From NCBI GenBank assembly GCA_014905825.1, contig JACGCN010000027.1, forward strand, positions 248,001 through 312,000: a stretch of 64,000 nucleotides of DNA, read 5' to 3'. A model generated the notes under the pieces. It saw only the letters and a program-made list of their open reading frames with translations. It ran no database searches and was not told the DNA's origin. Positions 24,033-38,181 of this stretch are shown here, piece after piece (position 1 is the stretch's first letter; every line of letters starts with the position of its first letter). The position numbers were made by a program, and so were the translations under genes. This stretch comes from Lyophyllum atratum. Its lineage: Eukaryota > Basidiomycota > Agaricomycetes > Agaricales > Lyophyllaceae.

Positions 24033-24700
24033 TCAAGGAACGGATATCTGTGTCCATGAGGGGTTGGTAGTACATGACTGTATTCTCTGGAAACTCCCCG
24101 TCCCCGCCTTCTAGGCAAACATATCGGTGGATGGTGGGTAACATTGATTGGGGCGGATGGCTGCGCCGGGTCGGGTTAATTCGATCCTAGAGTCTAAGCC
24201 CGGATGAGCCTTGGATGAGCCCGCCCGAGATTCAGCTTGTCATGGCTGTTGTAAGCGTCGTGGGCGGTATCGAATTCTATCCACCAATCCAGAGGCGGCA
24301 CTGGACGCTGGCCATGATTAGTTGGAGGCAGGACAGCTGCCGGCATGGATTCTTCGTACCAGAAGTGGCCCTTCGCGCGTTGGCCTATAATCACGCCGGG
24401 GTACCCGGTGACAGCCCGGTAAACTGCTGACGGGCTGGCTAGTGGTGGAATGATGGACAGGACAGATAAGAACTTGTCAGGAGTGCGCAACGTTATTCTC
24501 CAGAGATTTTGAGGTGATGGTGGTGGTTGCCGCAGACTGAATCGGAGTCCGGAGTCGACTGAGAATAGACATCACATGTAGCCCATGCTACTTCGGCTTT
24601 CTTCTTCTTCAGAAACCTGGACCAGCCCCGGCGGGAATCGAATGGGCATTTGGTTCAAGGGTGCTCTCATGCCGTGTTGCCGAGGACTTGTGGCGAATAT
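24033..24700. repeat. direct repeat, copy 1
   Basis: Aligns with 26454-27090 in the same orientation over most of its length. Shared landmarks are GGAACGGATATCTGTG at the left, GGATGGCTGCGCCGGGTCGG in the middle and CGTGTTGCCGAG near the right end. The copies differ by substitutions and several indels. It lies directly upstream of the kinase-fold gene. Confidence 0.85.
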
Positions 24701-24789
24701 TAACCATATCTGAGCGAACTCGAAGCAGACGTTGAATAACAATAACCTCGACCACGCCCAACCATCTCAGCTTAACGATCGTCTTACTC

Positions 24790-25815
24790 ATGAGCAAACT
24801 CCTTCTTTCTTGCCACTTGGGTATCTACGACGAACGCGATCCCCCCTCAGAACCTTTTGTGTTTCAACGGGTCACTCAGACCGCCGATCTCTCCACACCA
24901 GCCGTTACACTGTCTTACCGCATCGACAAAGTCAGCGAGATCTACGAAGGCGATCGCACTACTGTATACCGTGCATCGCTTCTCGGCCACGAGTCAGCCG
25001 GACAGCGTAGCATCGTGCTGAAGACCGACGTCAACGCACGATACCCCCGTTCTGCGATGTTCCGTCAAGAAGCCCTTCGGTACGAGAAGGATCTCACACA
25101 CCTGCAGGGAACCCACATTCCCTGTTGCTATGGGCTCTTTCAAGCGACGATGTATGACAAACTTGTCTCCGTGCTGCTGCTGGAGGACCAGTGTGGCGAA
25201 AGTATCAACTTGTACGATCATAAGAGTCTTTCGGACTCGGACAAGTGGGTACCCACAGAGTCGCCCTCATTAATTCATACTCAACAAAGTGTGCTTAGAG
25301 CTCAGATATTCAGGCTCTTCACGAAACTCCATGCGAGCGGTTTCGCGCATCACGATTTTGCCGAAAATATCGTGAAGAACCAAGATGGCAAATTCTTCCT
25401 CCTCGATCTCCAACATTCGACGCCACACAAGTGTGAAGCGCGGACCAACGTTCTCATCGGCGATTTTGCTCCCGGTAGAGAGGCATTTGGGTGTCCAGAG
25501 TTGTATGACGTCGCTATCGCTTTGGACTTTTGGCTGCCAGGTATGTACACAATCTTCGGATTTCATGCTCATTCTTAAACGATCCATCTAGAACATCTGA
25601 AGTTTTATGGGTCCCACGTGCCCTTCCAAGCGTTCCGGGAAGGGGAAGCCAAGAATCTCGTCGCGCTGATACCGTCTCATATGCTTCGAACACAGCAGGA
25701 CCGTGATGAGGCTTTACGGCACGCCGAAGAGATGATTGAAGATGTCCAGGGCATTCAGAAACAGTACGCACCGCTGAGGGAGCGCTCCACCTCGAAGTCA
25801 TCAGCACCCGCGTAA
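24790..25815 (+). CDS. protein-kinase-fold protein with atypical motifs
   Basis: Two exons, 24790-25540 and 25592-25815, joined in phase by a GTATGT/TAG intron. Kinase-like elements in order: a P-loop-like start (VSEIYEGDRTTVYRA), IVLKTD with the candidate Lys, RQEALRYEKDLTHLQG, the catalytic-loop equivalent FAHHDFAENIV (HxDxxxxN kept) and FFLLDLQHS in place of DFG. A helical C-terminus with DRDEALRHAEEMIEDVQ follows. Such diverged kinase-like proteins are amplified in Agaricomycetes. Key Lys, Asp, Asn and the metal Asp can all be seen, so activity is possible, but no substrate can be inferred. It is bracketed by two direct repeats. An earlier start is not excluded. Confidence 0.7.
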
Positions 25816-26453
25816 GATCCAAACCCCGGTTGTTTATTTCAGTCCCTTTTTGATTGACGACGATACCTACCTCATCCGTATTCACCGCACGCTCTCCCCA
25901 TCTCCGTCACCTTACCATTGTCGACGCGAAAATTGCCCATTCCGCTATGTTTTACGTAGTTGAGGCCGATGACGATGAACGATGATTGTAAGATGTTCTA
26001 CGGACTTTGCTAGCTGTGTATGAGTGACATGCGAGAACGAGATACCCTTCTGTCCGAAAAGTAGTGTGCGACGGTACTACAAATCAGTCAGCATGCTTGC
26101 ATGTACAGCAAGAAAACATGAGATCGAACACACCGTAATCCGCCCTTATTTAAATCCCTCCACAGCCGTACAGAGCACGACGTACAGCATCTCCACTAAG
26201 GTGTCGACGACCTCCACCATCATCGACAGCCTTCTAACGTCTGCCACTGCTCCTCATTCCTTCTCCGCCTGCTCGTGAATCCCCCGCCGAAATGTCTGCA
26301 CGATGCTGTGTAATCCCGCTTCGTTATACGGGCCGTACTGCATGATAAAGCTTGAGATAGGTCCTGTAGAGCTTACGTGGACGGAGTTGTGGCTTGAGAG
26401 AACGCGGGAGGGTGGCGCGATGGGAATCCTTAGGGTAGTGCACTTTGATCTCC
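25816..26453. other. intergenic, nothing recognised
   Basis: Contains a TATTTAAAT element near 26147 but no downstream frame that can be supported. Confidence 0.35.
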
Positions 26454-27090
26454 ACTAGGAACGGATATCTGTGCCCATGAGGGGGGTTGAGTAGTAACTG
26501 CATTCTGTGGATATTATCTGTCCCCGTCTTCCAGGCAAACATATCGGTGGGTGGTGGGTCACATTGAGTATGGCGGATGGCTGCGCCGGGTCGGGTTAAT
26601 TCGATACTGGAGTCTAAGCCCGGATGAGCCCTCCCGAGTTTCAGCTTGTGATAGTTATTGTAAGCGTCGTGGGCGGTATCGAATGCTATTCACCAATCCA
26701 TAGGCGGCACTGGGCGCTAGCCATGAATAGTTGGAGGCGGGACAGAATGATCAGGCCGGGGTACCCGGTGAACTGCTGACGGGCTGGAATGAAAGACAGA
26801 TAAGAATCTGTCACTGTCAGCAGTGCGCAGCCTCCAGAGATATCGAGGTGATGGTGGTGGTGGCCTCAGTGGTGTGCGTAGACTGAATCGGAGTCGGAGT
26901 CGGCTAAGAATAGACATCAGATTCCGTTCGCCTTGGCATGTCGGCGGTCGCGCGGCCTCTTCTTCTCTCTTCTTCGGCTTCCTTCTTCAAGTTCAGAAAC
27001 CACCCCGGCGGCAAGTATACGGGTACTTCAATTGGTCCAAGGGCGCTATCATGACGTGTTGCCGAGTAGTTGTAGCGAGTATCTCATCCT
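26454..27090. repeat. direct repeat, copy 2
   Basis: Second copy of the 24033-24700 sequence, same orientation, about 2.4 kb downstream. It lacks an internal piece present in copy 1 (around 24343-24395) and carries a few insertions. No terminal repeats, target duplication or coding capacity were seen, so its nature is open. Confidence 0.85.
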
Positions 27091-27936
27091 CATGCCCTAC
27101 TATTCTGTTATATTGAAAGACTGGCAGGAAAATCGTGTACGGCTATATCGGAGCAAACGCTGCATGTTCGCTACAACACTCGACGTCGCCCACCTGGCAA
27201 TACTCCAGTTCCTATCGAACTACATTTTATGAGCACGAGTGACGAAGCCCGTGTCCTCTATGTCCCTTTGACCAGTCTCGGATCCGTTTTCCTAACGTTT
27301 CTTCTCAATTGTCTAGATGGGAAAGTTCTTTGTCTAATGAAAATCCAGTCATACCTGACCAGGAACTCCGGGCACCAATGCGGCAACAAGCTGTATCATT
27401 TGTTCCCCGGAGAAACAACAAACCCCAATTCCAGCTCACGAGGGACTGATACTGGCTCTCACGACCACTGGCTGGCATCTGTCCACTCAATCCAAACTCA
27501 ATCTGTCCTGAACCTTTGGGTCAATAGTTAGAGCAAGCCGGGCTCTAAAGTGCTCAAGTCGTCCTGTTCTCTCAAGTCGTCTCTGAAGGAATAATTGTAA
27601 CTACCTCGGGCCAGGATGATACTGAGTGACCCGGCTTTCACATGGTTTGCTCAGATCAGGCCCAGGACCTTATCAGGAACCATTGAAGGGCAATAAACCC
27701 GAAATGCACATATCTGGAGTACACAGCATTCAGATCCTATCTCCACACATGTTCGGTCTACACCCCGACCCTGTCGGTACGATAACATGTTCACGGATGG
27801 CACCTTAAAGCTTGTCGCAGCACGCACTCCCAACGATGACTTCTTATACTTCAACCCCCAGGCGTGTCCGAATCCTAAGACGTGAGTCCCATCGTTGTCT
27901 ACTCCTTCAATGAAGCTAAGTCATGTCTGAACAGGC
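27091..27936. other. unresolved upstream region of the membrane-protein gene
   Basis: An open frame at about 27760-27881 (reading RTPNDDFLYFNPQACPNPK) ends at a good donor GTGAGT and may be an upstream exon. However, its phase does not match the membrane-protein frame via the visible acceptor at 27933. No start codon can be assigned. Confidence 0.3.
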
Positions 27937-29701
27937 ATATGCATCCCAGTGCTACTTATCCTGCTTTCGTCACCCGCAGTCACAGGGGTACACTTCGAGC
28001 AATGTCTGCAAGAAATACATGATGGCAAATGGGGGGACGTCGGTGGAACCGACAACCATGGTCGACCAGTCTCAAACATCACACAAGCAACGGCGATAAC
28101 CTATGAGCTCTGTACTACAGCATGTGGTGGAGGATCAGAAGCTTTTCAATGGTCCGTGTTCTCCCAGCAATTCAGTTCGTGGCTGCTACCATGGCTAGCT
28201 CTTGTGTCACAATTACCTTTTGGTAGCAATGACAAGTTCGACAACCTTGTCTCTATGTTGTTAACCGTTGGATCACCAACATTGGCAGCGTATTCATTGG
28301 CACTCACAGTGCTAAATGGTCGCTGGATAGCTCGACGATTCTCGTCGTACACGTACCCGAACACCCGCCTCGCCGTACAGATTCTCAGCAGCCTTCAGCA
28401 ATCTCCTTTGAATATCACAACCGACAATGGACTACTGGCATCCCTCATCGTCCTCCCCGAAAATGACGAATGGTGGAAAGAGTTAATAGTATGGCTAGAC
28501 TATACCCATACATGGTCAACACCCGCAGTCACCTCGATCGCTTGGGTAATCATTGCATATGTTTTCACTGTCGTTGACTCCTTCACTGGCGACATCACCA
28601 CCTCAGTCAACGCAAATGGTCAAGGCGTCGGCTCATTGTGGATATGGTTGGTCCCCATCGTCATTGGCTGGCTCCAGATTTCACCGAAATGCGATGCAAC
28701 GCGCGTATACCAGGCTGTGAAACGCGCAAATAACATGGCGTACGTTGCCACCCCGAATGGCGGCCCCGTCCTCGCAAACTCGTTGTCTAGAGAGCACGCC
28801 ATTTCTCTTGTGCAGGGAGATGACGATCCACTGCGTCACGACGAGAACTGCACAGTCCCCATCTACAACTACGCGCGCTTCCTACCCTGGGTCCAAGCAG
28901 TCGAAGAGGTGTCGGATGTCTTTCGCGCTGCCTCGGGGCGCGCTCATCTACACCGCTCTGTCGACCCCGAGGTGGACTGGGAGAAGGAGGAGAGATCTAC
29001 GGCTGACCTTTCCCCAAGGAACAGGGCAGGAAATCGAACGCAGATAGAAGCTTATTGTCTTCCTCTGGGTGAGCCTTGCTTGAATCGACGTACAGCTTGG
29101 GGCCCCAGCGTATTTTCGCGCGTTGTTATTGCTTCCACGATTGCGCTCGTGTTGCAGTGGGGGACGACGGGCGCGGCGATGGTGGTAGTCTGGTTTACTC
29201 CAACGACTGGTGAGTCACCCAGACCCGCTATTGTTCCCTGGTTTCCCTGACTTATTTCCGTATCCAGGTCTTGAATGTCGATCAGGAGCATATATCCTAT
29301 ATGGTTCCGTGTCGACCGCTATCTGGGCATTACTTGTTCTCTCCAGCCTCCTTTCGCACTATGCATTGACAACTCCTCATGCGAGCACGAAAGTCTCCGC
29401 ATTTATTGCTAAATGGCTCTCAATCATCTTCCGTCGCCTTGGGAAGGTGCTGGCAACCTTCAACGCCATATGGATTGTCGTCTCGTGTATGTTTCAGTTC
29501 AGCAATTTCTTTGATAGGTGCTACTGCAATAGCAGTGTCCTCGGGAGGGGTGTCATTTCATACAACGTCATTGACTTCATGCCTAGTGATATTTCTGGCA
29601 TGAGGGGTGCATGGATCGGTGGGGTCGTGCTCGCTGCGGGAAGTGCGACTATCTTTGTGATATTTGTGAACTTGTTCATCAACCCACGGCTCCCTGGTTG
29701 A
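27935..29701 (+). CDS. multi-pass integral membrane protein, fungal family of unknown function
   Basis: A long exon to 29209, an intron 29210-29267 and a final exon 29268-29701. The N-terminal part is signal-like (VLLILLSSPAVTG), then an extracellular Cys-containing stretch (FEQCLQEIHDGKWGD, YELCTTACGGGSEAFQW) and a membrane region (SWLLPWLALVSQLPFG). Further helices (TSIAWVIIAYVFTVVDSF, WIWLVPIVIGWLQI, VVIASTIALVLQWGTTGAAM, AIWALLVLSSLLSHYAL, GAWIGGVVLAAGSATIFVIF) complete a topology of about eight segments. Proteins of this layout are common in fungi; no function is established. The start codon is not found: the frame enters through an acceptor at 27933, so the 5' end is incomplete. Confidence 0.7.
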
Positions 29702-30585
29702 CAGCCACCCGTCTCTCACCTCGCAAATCTATTTACGAACTGCGATACCCACTCATCCATTGTATTCGTTCTCGCGCACATCTACCTATTCTGTACTTAT
29801 TCTGATAGAGTCATTATTAATTGTTATGTATAGCAATCCTTTAAATAGGCACCAGTGTATTTCGTCTCCACACACTTTTTGTAAGAAGAACCCAGGTCCG
29901 ACGTCCAACGCCCGCACCTCATCCAAACCGCTCGCACCTCCGGGACGCGACATTCACGACAAGACGCGAAACTCAAAACTCACTTCATCTGTATCAAGTG
30001 GGTGATGACACTCACCCAGGTTCAGCGCTCTTGGATAGGCTTCGCCTCCGTAACCTTCTTGGCCAATCTCCGACGCCTTCGACGACGAACACACTGCATG
30101 AGGAGTACACTCAACACGCGCCGGAGTCCGAAAGTAGCATAGAAACGACCTGGAATTCGAAACCTGCTGTATCTTACCCCTCGCTGACTTGTGAGACGGA
30201 CACGAGACGCGTCACTCTTACTGACGAGTCATGGGAAAATGATGCATGCAATACACATTCGAACGGAAGCTAGAATACTTGCAACTCTCTAAACATTCAG
30301 TGCGTAGCTCCAATCAAAAAGGTAAACGGCGTGCGAGACGCTGCACCGTGGACAGTGTGCGCAACGGAGATGTAAAGGGTGAACGCGAGGGGCCGCCGTG
30401 CGAATATGTGTAAATGGTCGAACGATTAGCAGTGGAGACTGGTTGATGATCTGCAACATTCACTGGCGGACGATCAGACGGAGAGATCGCGTATCCCGTG
30501 AAAGACCGGGACGTTGAGTACCTGCGACTGACATACAAAGCATAAGAAACATCGCAAGTGTTTATGTATGTCTTTGGTATAGTTC
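29702..30585. other. intergenic with an unexplained open frame
   Basis: A plus-strand frame from 29845 to 30273 is open for over 140 codons and looks protein-like (LLDRLRLRNLLGQSPTPSTT, ETTWNSKPAVSYPSL) but has no ATG. A TTTAAATA element sits at its left end (about 29840). See the findings. Confidence 0.3.
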
Positions 30586-31503
30586 TCACGTCATTTGGTG
30601 GTCATAAGTATCAGCACCTTTCCGGAATGGAGATTCACTGTTGGCAAAACCATCCTTCCCGTTGGACTTCCTGTCAGAGAAACGTGAGTGAAGCGGGATG
30701 AAGTATCGGAATTGAGTCTCATACCTTTCGCGAAGTTCTTTTTGTCGCTTGTACTCCTGTATCGCGTCTATGCGGACAAAATCCCTCTTTGAAAGCCTGA
30801 TATCCATGTACCATGCACAATCCTCTGTCTGGATCTCTGAAAGGATGTCGCATTCGACGGGACGTAATTCTGCCGGCTCAGGTAGATCGACGTCAGGTTT
30901 GACTCTGTAAAGAGTCAAGTACTCGATGAAGATATCGTGTGTTGCTTTTGACATTCTAAGCCAATGCCCCGTCGGAGGATTCATGATAAATTCGACGAGG
31001 CCCTCGAGAAATGTGTTATACTTGGGAACCAGTATGTTTGCATTTGACGGGCCAAGCGGAGGGACGAGTGACTGGAATCTGGACGCTTCGGAGCAGGCGT
31101 CGAGTCCGTAATACGACTGTGGGAGGAGAAGGATGTGCTGAGGGATTGGCCAGTGCTTGTACGGGTCATCCGGGTCAGGTATGTCGTGGTGTAGAAGCCG
31201 AATGCTCCTCGGAAATGCGTAGACACCTGCAAGAGGTCCGGAAAACTCGGTATGGTTGCGCTTGAATTCCGACGTCCTCTTGTACTTGCCCTCCTCAAGG
31301 ATGGTGGCGGCAGCTTCGAGCAACTCATCCGGGACGAGTATCTGCTGGTCAAAGAGGGCAGTGGGCACCGAATGGGCAAATGACAAGGCATCTTCGCCCC
31401 ATAATATGCAAGGAATGCCGTTTGCTGTGAGTTGGCGCAACGCGACAAGCCTGGCGTGTTGTACCTTGGGAGTTTCCCCAGTCCAGTCATATATCACTCC
31501 CAT
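30586..31503 (-). CDS. conserved protein of unknown function, intronless
   Basis: Single uninterrupted 305-codon frame with ATG at 31503. It begins MGVIYDWTGETPKVQHARLV, with a predicted alpha/beta segment GIPCILWGEDALSFAHSV. LFDQQILVPDELLEAAATIL resembles the variable-partner strand of nucleotidyltransferase-like proteins found as orphan families in Agaricomycetes, but I cannot name a domain. The tail is charged (KRQKELRERYETQ). No signal or membrane segment. It shares a 160-bp divergent promoter with MTR4. Lack of introns is unusual among its neighbours. Confidence 0.7.
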   Translation of the reverse strand: MGVIYDWTGETPKVQHARLVALRQLTANGIPCILWGEDALSFAHSVPTALFDQQILVPDELLEAAATILEEGKYKRTSEFKRNHTEFSGPLAGVYAFPRSIRLLHHDIPDPDDPYKHWPIPQHILLLPQSYYGLDACSEASRFQSLVPPLGPSNANILVPKYNTFLEGLVEFIMNPPTGHWLRMSKATHDIFIEYLTLYRVKPDVDLPEPAELRPVECDILSEIQTEDCAWYMDIRLSKRDFVRIDAIQEYKRQKELRERYETQFRYFIPLHSRFSDRKSNGKDGFANSESPFRKGADTYDHQMT

Positions 31504-31663
31504 GACTAAGGTTGGAACGTGAGCGAAGGGCAGAGATGTCGTCTGGAGCTATGTGTGGCCATGATAGTAATACAAGTGGACGACCATGTTGAGTGATCGA
31601 AAAGTGACGGCGTGACATGATGGTATGGCCGTCACATTGAAATTGACCTTCAAAATTTCCGCC

Positions 31664-34600
31664 ATGAACTCCAACGACCTGTTCTCATTTCTCGACGAAA
31701 TTCCTGCCGAAGATGGCGACGGCCATGCAGAGGAAGAAATGCAAACGGATCCCCGTCAAACATCGGCGAAACCAGGCCAGAAACGAAAGGTTAAATCGCC
31801 ATCGCGCGAGCCTTCGCCATCAAGAAACGGCGATGTTTCAATGCAAGATATAGATAATGAACCAGGACCCTCAAAAAAGCCCCGCTTGTCTTCCCCAAAA
31901 CCCATTGTACTCGACGACTTTGAGACTGAAGCGAAACGCGAAATTGCAGCGAGTGCGGGATTGACTGGGACCGCGGACCCAGGAACACGGTTAGAGCTTA
32001 AGCATCAGGTGCGTAGCAGTAAAATGTCTTTCGGAAAAATCCTCTAACGCGCACATGTAGGTTCGCCATCAAGTCGCCGTACCACCAGGCTACAACTATG
32101 TACCCATCTCCAAACATATCCCGCCCGCGAAACCGGATCGCGAATATAAATTTGAGCTAGATCCCTTCCAAAAGGTCTCCGTCTATGCAATACAACGTAA
32201 CGAGAGCGTTCTGGTGTCGGCACATACCAGTGCCGGAAAGACCGTTGTTGCTGAATATGCCATTGCCCAATGTTTGAATAGGAAACAGAGAGTTATCTAT
32301 ACCAGTCCAATCAAGGTTCTTAATCGCGTCGTGCTCGTTCAAATAAAATGCCATATGTTGACATGTACTTGTTGTTCCCGATAGGCACTGAGCAATCAGA
32401 AATACCGAGAAATGCTGGCGGAATTTGGAGATGTGGGTCTCATGACTGGGGATGTCACCATCAACCCGTCTGCGACATGTTTAGTGATGACGACCGAGGT
32501 ATGTGATGTTCTCCGTGGGCGGTGTACGCGGCTTAGACTTTCGGCTCAGATTTTGCGCTCGATGCTATACCGTGGGTCAGAAATCATGCGTGAAGTCGCC
32601 TGGGTCATTTTCGACGAAATCCATTATATGCGAGATAAGGAGAGAGGTGTCGTCTGGGAAGAAACCATCATCTTGCTTCCCCATACCGTCCGCTACGTGT
32701 TTCTGTCGGCTACCATCCCCAACGCCATGCAATTTGCAGAATGGATCTGTAAATCACATGAACAGCCGTGTCATGTTGTATACACCGACTTCCGACCCAC
32801 CCCTCTCCAGCACTATCTCTTCCCAGCAGGTGACGAGGGTATTTATCTTGTGGTGAATGAGAAGGGAGAGTTCCGTGAGGATAACTTCAGCAAGGCCATG
32901 GGCAAGCTGCAAGATAACATGGGAGAGGATCCAGCGGATTCGAAAGGTGGGAAAGGGAAGAAGGGTAAAACGAAAAAGGGCGGCGATAAGAAAGGTAAGT
33001 TCTTCTCCTAGTGGGTGCTTTCGTATAGCTGACGCAACCCAAGGCTCATCCGACATTTCCAAAATAATCCGAATGATCATGCTCAAGAACTACAACCCCG
33101 TCATCGTTTTCGCGTTCAGCAAGCGCGAATGTGAAGGTCTGGCTCTGACGCTGTCCAAGTTCGAATTCAATTCCACCGAGGAGCAGGAGCTCGTTACGAA
33201 CATCTTTAATAATGCAATCGACAACCTCGCCCCCGACGACCGGCAGCTACCTCAAATCACCAACCTCCTCCCCTTGTTGCGCCGTGGCATCGGCATCCAT
33301 CATGGAGGGCTCCTTCCCATCCTCAAGGAGGTCATCGAGATTCTTTTCCAGGAGGGCCTCATCAAGGTCCTCTTCGCGACCGAGACGTTCTCGATTGGCC
33401 TTAACATGCCTGCTAAGACCGTCGTCTTCACGACGACACGGAAGTTCGATGGGCGCGAGTTCCGCAATTTGTCGTCGGGCGAATATATCCAAATGTCAGG
33501 ACGTGCGGGAAGGCGTGGGTTAGATGATCGCGGTGTGGTTATCATGATGTGCGATGAGAAGCTGGAGCCGGCGGCTGCGAAGACGATGGTAAAAGGAGAG
33601 GCGGATAGGCTGGACTCGGCATTCCATTTGGGCTACAATATGGTGCTGAACCTTATGAAAGTGGAGGGGATCAGCCCGGAATTCATGCTGGAGAGGTGTT
33701 TCTTCCAGTTCCAGAGCAGTGCGGGGATTCCTCTGCTGGAGGACGGTACGCTTCATACCTTGTGTAAATGTCGAGTAAAGCTGACAATTCATACTCCAGA
33801 GCTGAAGCAAGAGGAAGAAGCGCGGAGCACGACTGTGATACCAGACGAAAACCTGGTGGCGGACTATTATGAATTCCGACAGCAGCTTGATCAAATGGCA
33901 GCTGACTTCCGGGAAGTCGTTACGCACCCCACATACTCATTACCCTTCTTGCAACCCGGCCGACTCGTCAAAGTCAAATACCAGAAACTTGACTTCGGGT
34001 GGGGCGTGATTGTCAACTTCCAAAAGCGTCTACCTCCAAAGGTCTGCCCGTTCAATGATATGTAGAGCTTTCCACATGCTGACGCACTTACCTCTTCTCA
34101 GAACAGGCCCATGCCAAAATCCGAAGAACTGCCCCCACACGAACAATACATCGTTGACGTCCTGCTGAACTGCGCTGTGGGTGGCTCTGTTACCAAAAGC
34201 CGTGACAATGTCACTGCCACTCCTAGTGGCGTCCAGCCATGTGCTCCTGGTCAGAAGGGTGTCGCCCTTGTTGTACCAGTATTACTGTCTACGATCGAGG
34301 GCATTAGCCACATTCGCTTGTTCATGCCGAAGGACCTGCGTCAAGATCAAGCGCGAGAGACGCTGTGGAAGAGCGTCTTGGAGGTGCATCGCCGGTTCCC
34401 TGATGGCATTGCCTTGCTGGACCCAATACAGAATATGGGCATCAAGGATGATAAGTTCAAGGAGCTTGTGAAGGTATGTTCTTGGTGGACCGTGCTTTTG
34501 ATAGGTGTTTAATTGTTTTACGACAGAAAATCGAGAGCATGGAACTGAAAATGTTTTCGAGCCCGCTTCACAAGGACCCACGGTTGCCGGAGCTTTACAC

Positions 34601-35393
34601 TCTGTATTCGCAGAAAAAGGAGAAGAGCATGCGGATACGTGGGCTCAAGAAGCGTATCCAGGCTACGCACGATGTACTGCAGCTTGAGGAGCTCAAGTGC
34701 CGGAAGCGGGTCCTACGGAGACTGGCGTTCACGACCTCGGCGGACATTGTCGATATGAAGGGAAGGGTGGCTTGTGAGATCAGTTCTGGGGACGAGCTGC
34801 TTCTGACCGAGCTCATCTTCAATGGCGTGTTCAATCAGCTGTCGCCGGAACAGTGTGCGGCCCTCTTGAGCTGCTTTGTTTTCACTGAAAAGGTACGGTG
34901 TTTCCTGTATGATAAGTTTACTGGAGCTGAACGCGCGTGTTGGTTCCAGAGCGACCAAACAACGAAGCTGAAGGAAGAGCTTGCTGCCCCTTTGCGTGTC
35001 ATGCAGGAGATCGCCAGGCGTATTGCGAAGGTGTCTAAGGAATCAAAGCTTGCTGTAGACGAGGACGAATACGTGTCTTCGTTCAAGGTGGAGCTCATGG
35101 ACGCTGTCGTCCAATGGTGCCGAGGGGCCTCGTTCTCTGAGATTTGCAAGGTGTGTATTCCTATCATATGGCAGCACGCTCGCCAGGCATTAACTCTCGA
35201 CGTTTCATAGCTCACGGACCAGTTTGAGGGCTCTCTCATCCGCGTTTTCCGTCGCCTCGGCGAACTCCTTCGTCAAATGGCTCAGGCAGCCAAAGTCATT
35301 GGCAATGACGAGCTTAAACAGAAGTTCGAGAAGTCCTCAGAGATGCTGGAACGCCCGAACTCTGTCATCTTCTGCTCCTCTTTGTATCTGTAG
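31664..35393 (+). CDS. MTR4: ATP-dependent RNA helicase MTR4 (nuclear exosome cofactor)
   Basis: Nine exons: 31664-32008, 32061-32315, 32385-32498, 32550-32994, 33044-33745, 33800-34041, 34102-34473, 34527-35150 and 35211-35393. The chosen start [12 protein letters not shown] matches the family N-terminus; an in-frame ATG at 31625 is the alternative. Helicase motifs: [15 protein letters not shown] (Walker A), FDEIHYMRD (DExH), [44 protein letters not shown] and [15 protein letters not shown]. The KOW/arch part ([19 protein letters not shown]) and the C-terminal DSHCT helices follow, ending [10 protein letters not shown] as in MTR4. It unwinds RNA for the TRAMP/NEXT-type complexes feeding the nuclear exosome. 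A Lys/Gly-rich insert ([17 protein letters not shown]) precedes the second RecA domain. Confidence 0.96.
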
Positions 35394-35727
35394 AGTACAT
35401 ATAGGCCTCGCCCTCGGCTGAGCGGTGGATTTTTGAACTTGCATTTGCTTTGTCAAATTATGATGAGAAATGCTCTTGTGTAAGTAAGACGATATATGAT
35501 GAGGCTTGAAGCTGAAGCTTGAAAATCAACAGAGATGTTTTCGAAGTACTCATGGGTACCTATTCTTTCGACCTTCCTGTATGTCCTCAGCTTCTTACAG
35601 CAACGTGCAGACAATTTTGGGATTCCAATCCGGAGTATAAAACATTGCCCTTCTTCGGTATACTGGGGATAAATAATACATGAGACCCGCAATACATAGT
35701 GTTGTGACTCTAAATATGCAAAGCGCT
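35394..35727. other. tail-to-tail intergenic between MTR4 and chitinase
   Basis: AT-rich 3' flanks of the two convergent genes; nothing else seen. Confidence 0.4.
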
Positions 35728-38084
<2,357 letters not shown>

Positions 38085-38173
38085 GACCGCGAGAGAGATT
38101 TGGAAGACTCGAAAGGATCTCTGCGAACCTGTGGTTGGTTATCGGGACAAGGCTGCGAAAAGCAGTGAACGGG

Positions 38174-38181
38174 TATTTATA
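38174..38181 (-). promoter_or_regulatory. TATA box of the chitinase gene
   Basis: Minus-strand TATAAATA about 90 nt upstream of the chitinase ATG. Confidence 0.5.

Noticed and set aside
24033..27090. LTR or terminal repeats of a retrotransposon
   Set aside because: The intervening sequence encodes a kinase-like protein, not gag/pol; no primer-binding site, polypurine tract or TG...CA ends seen.
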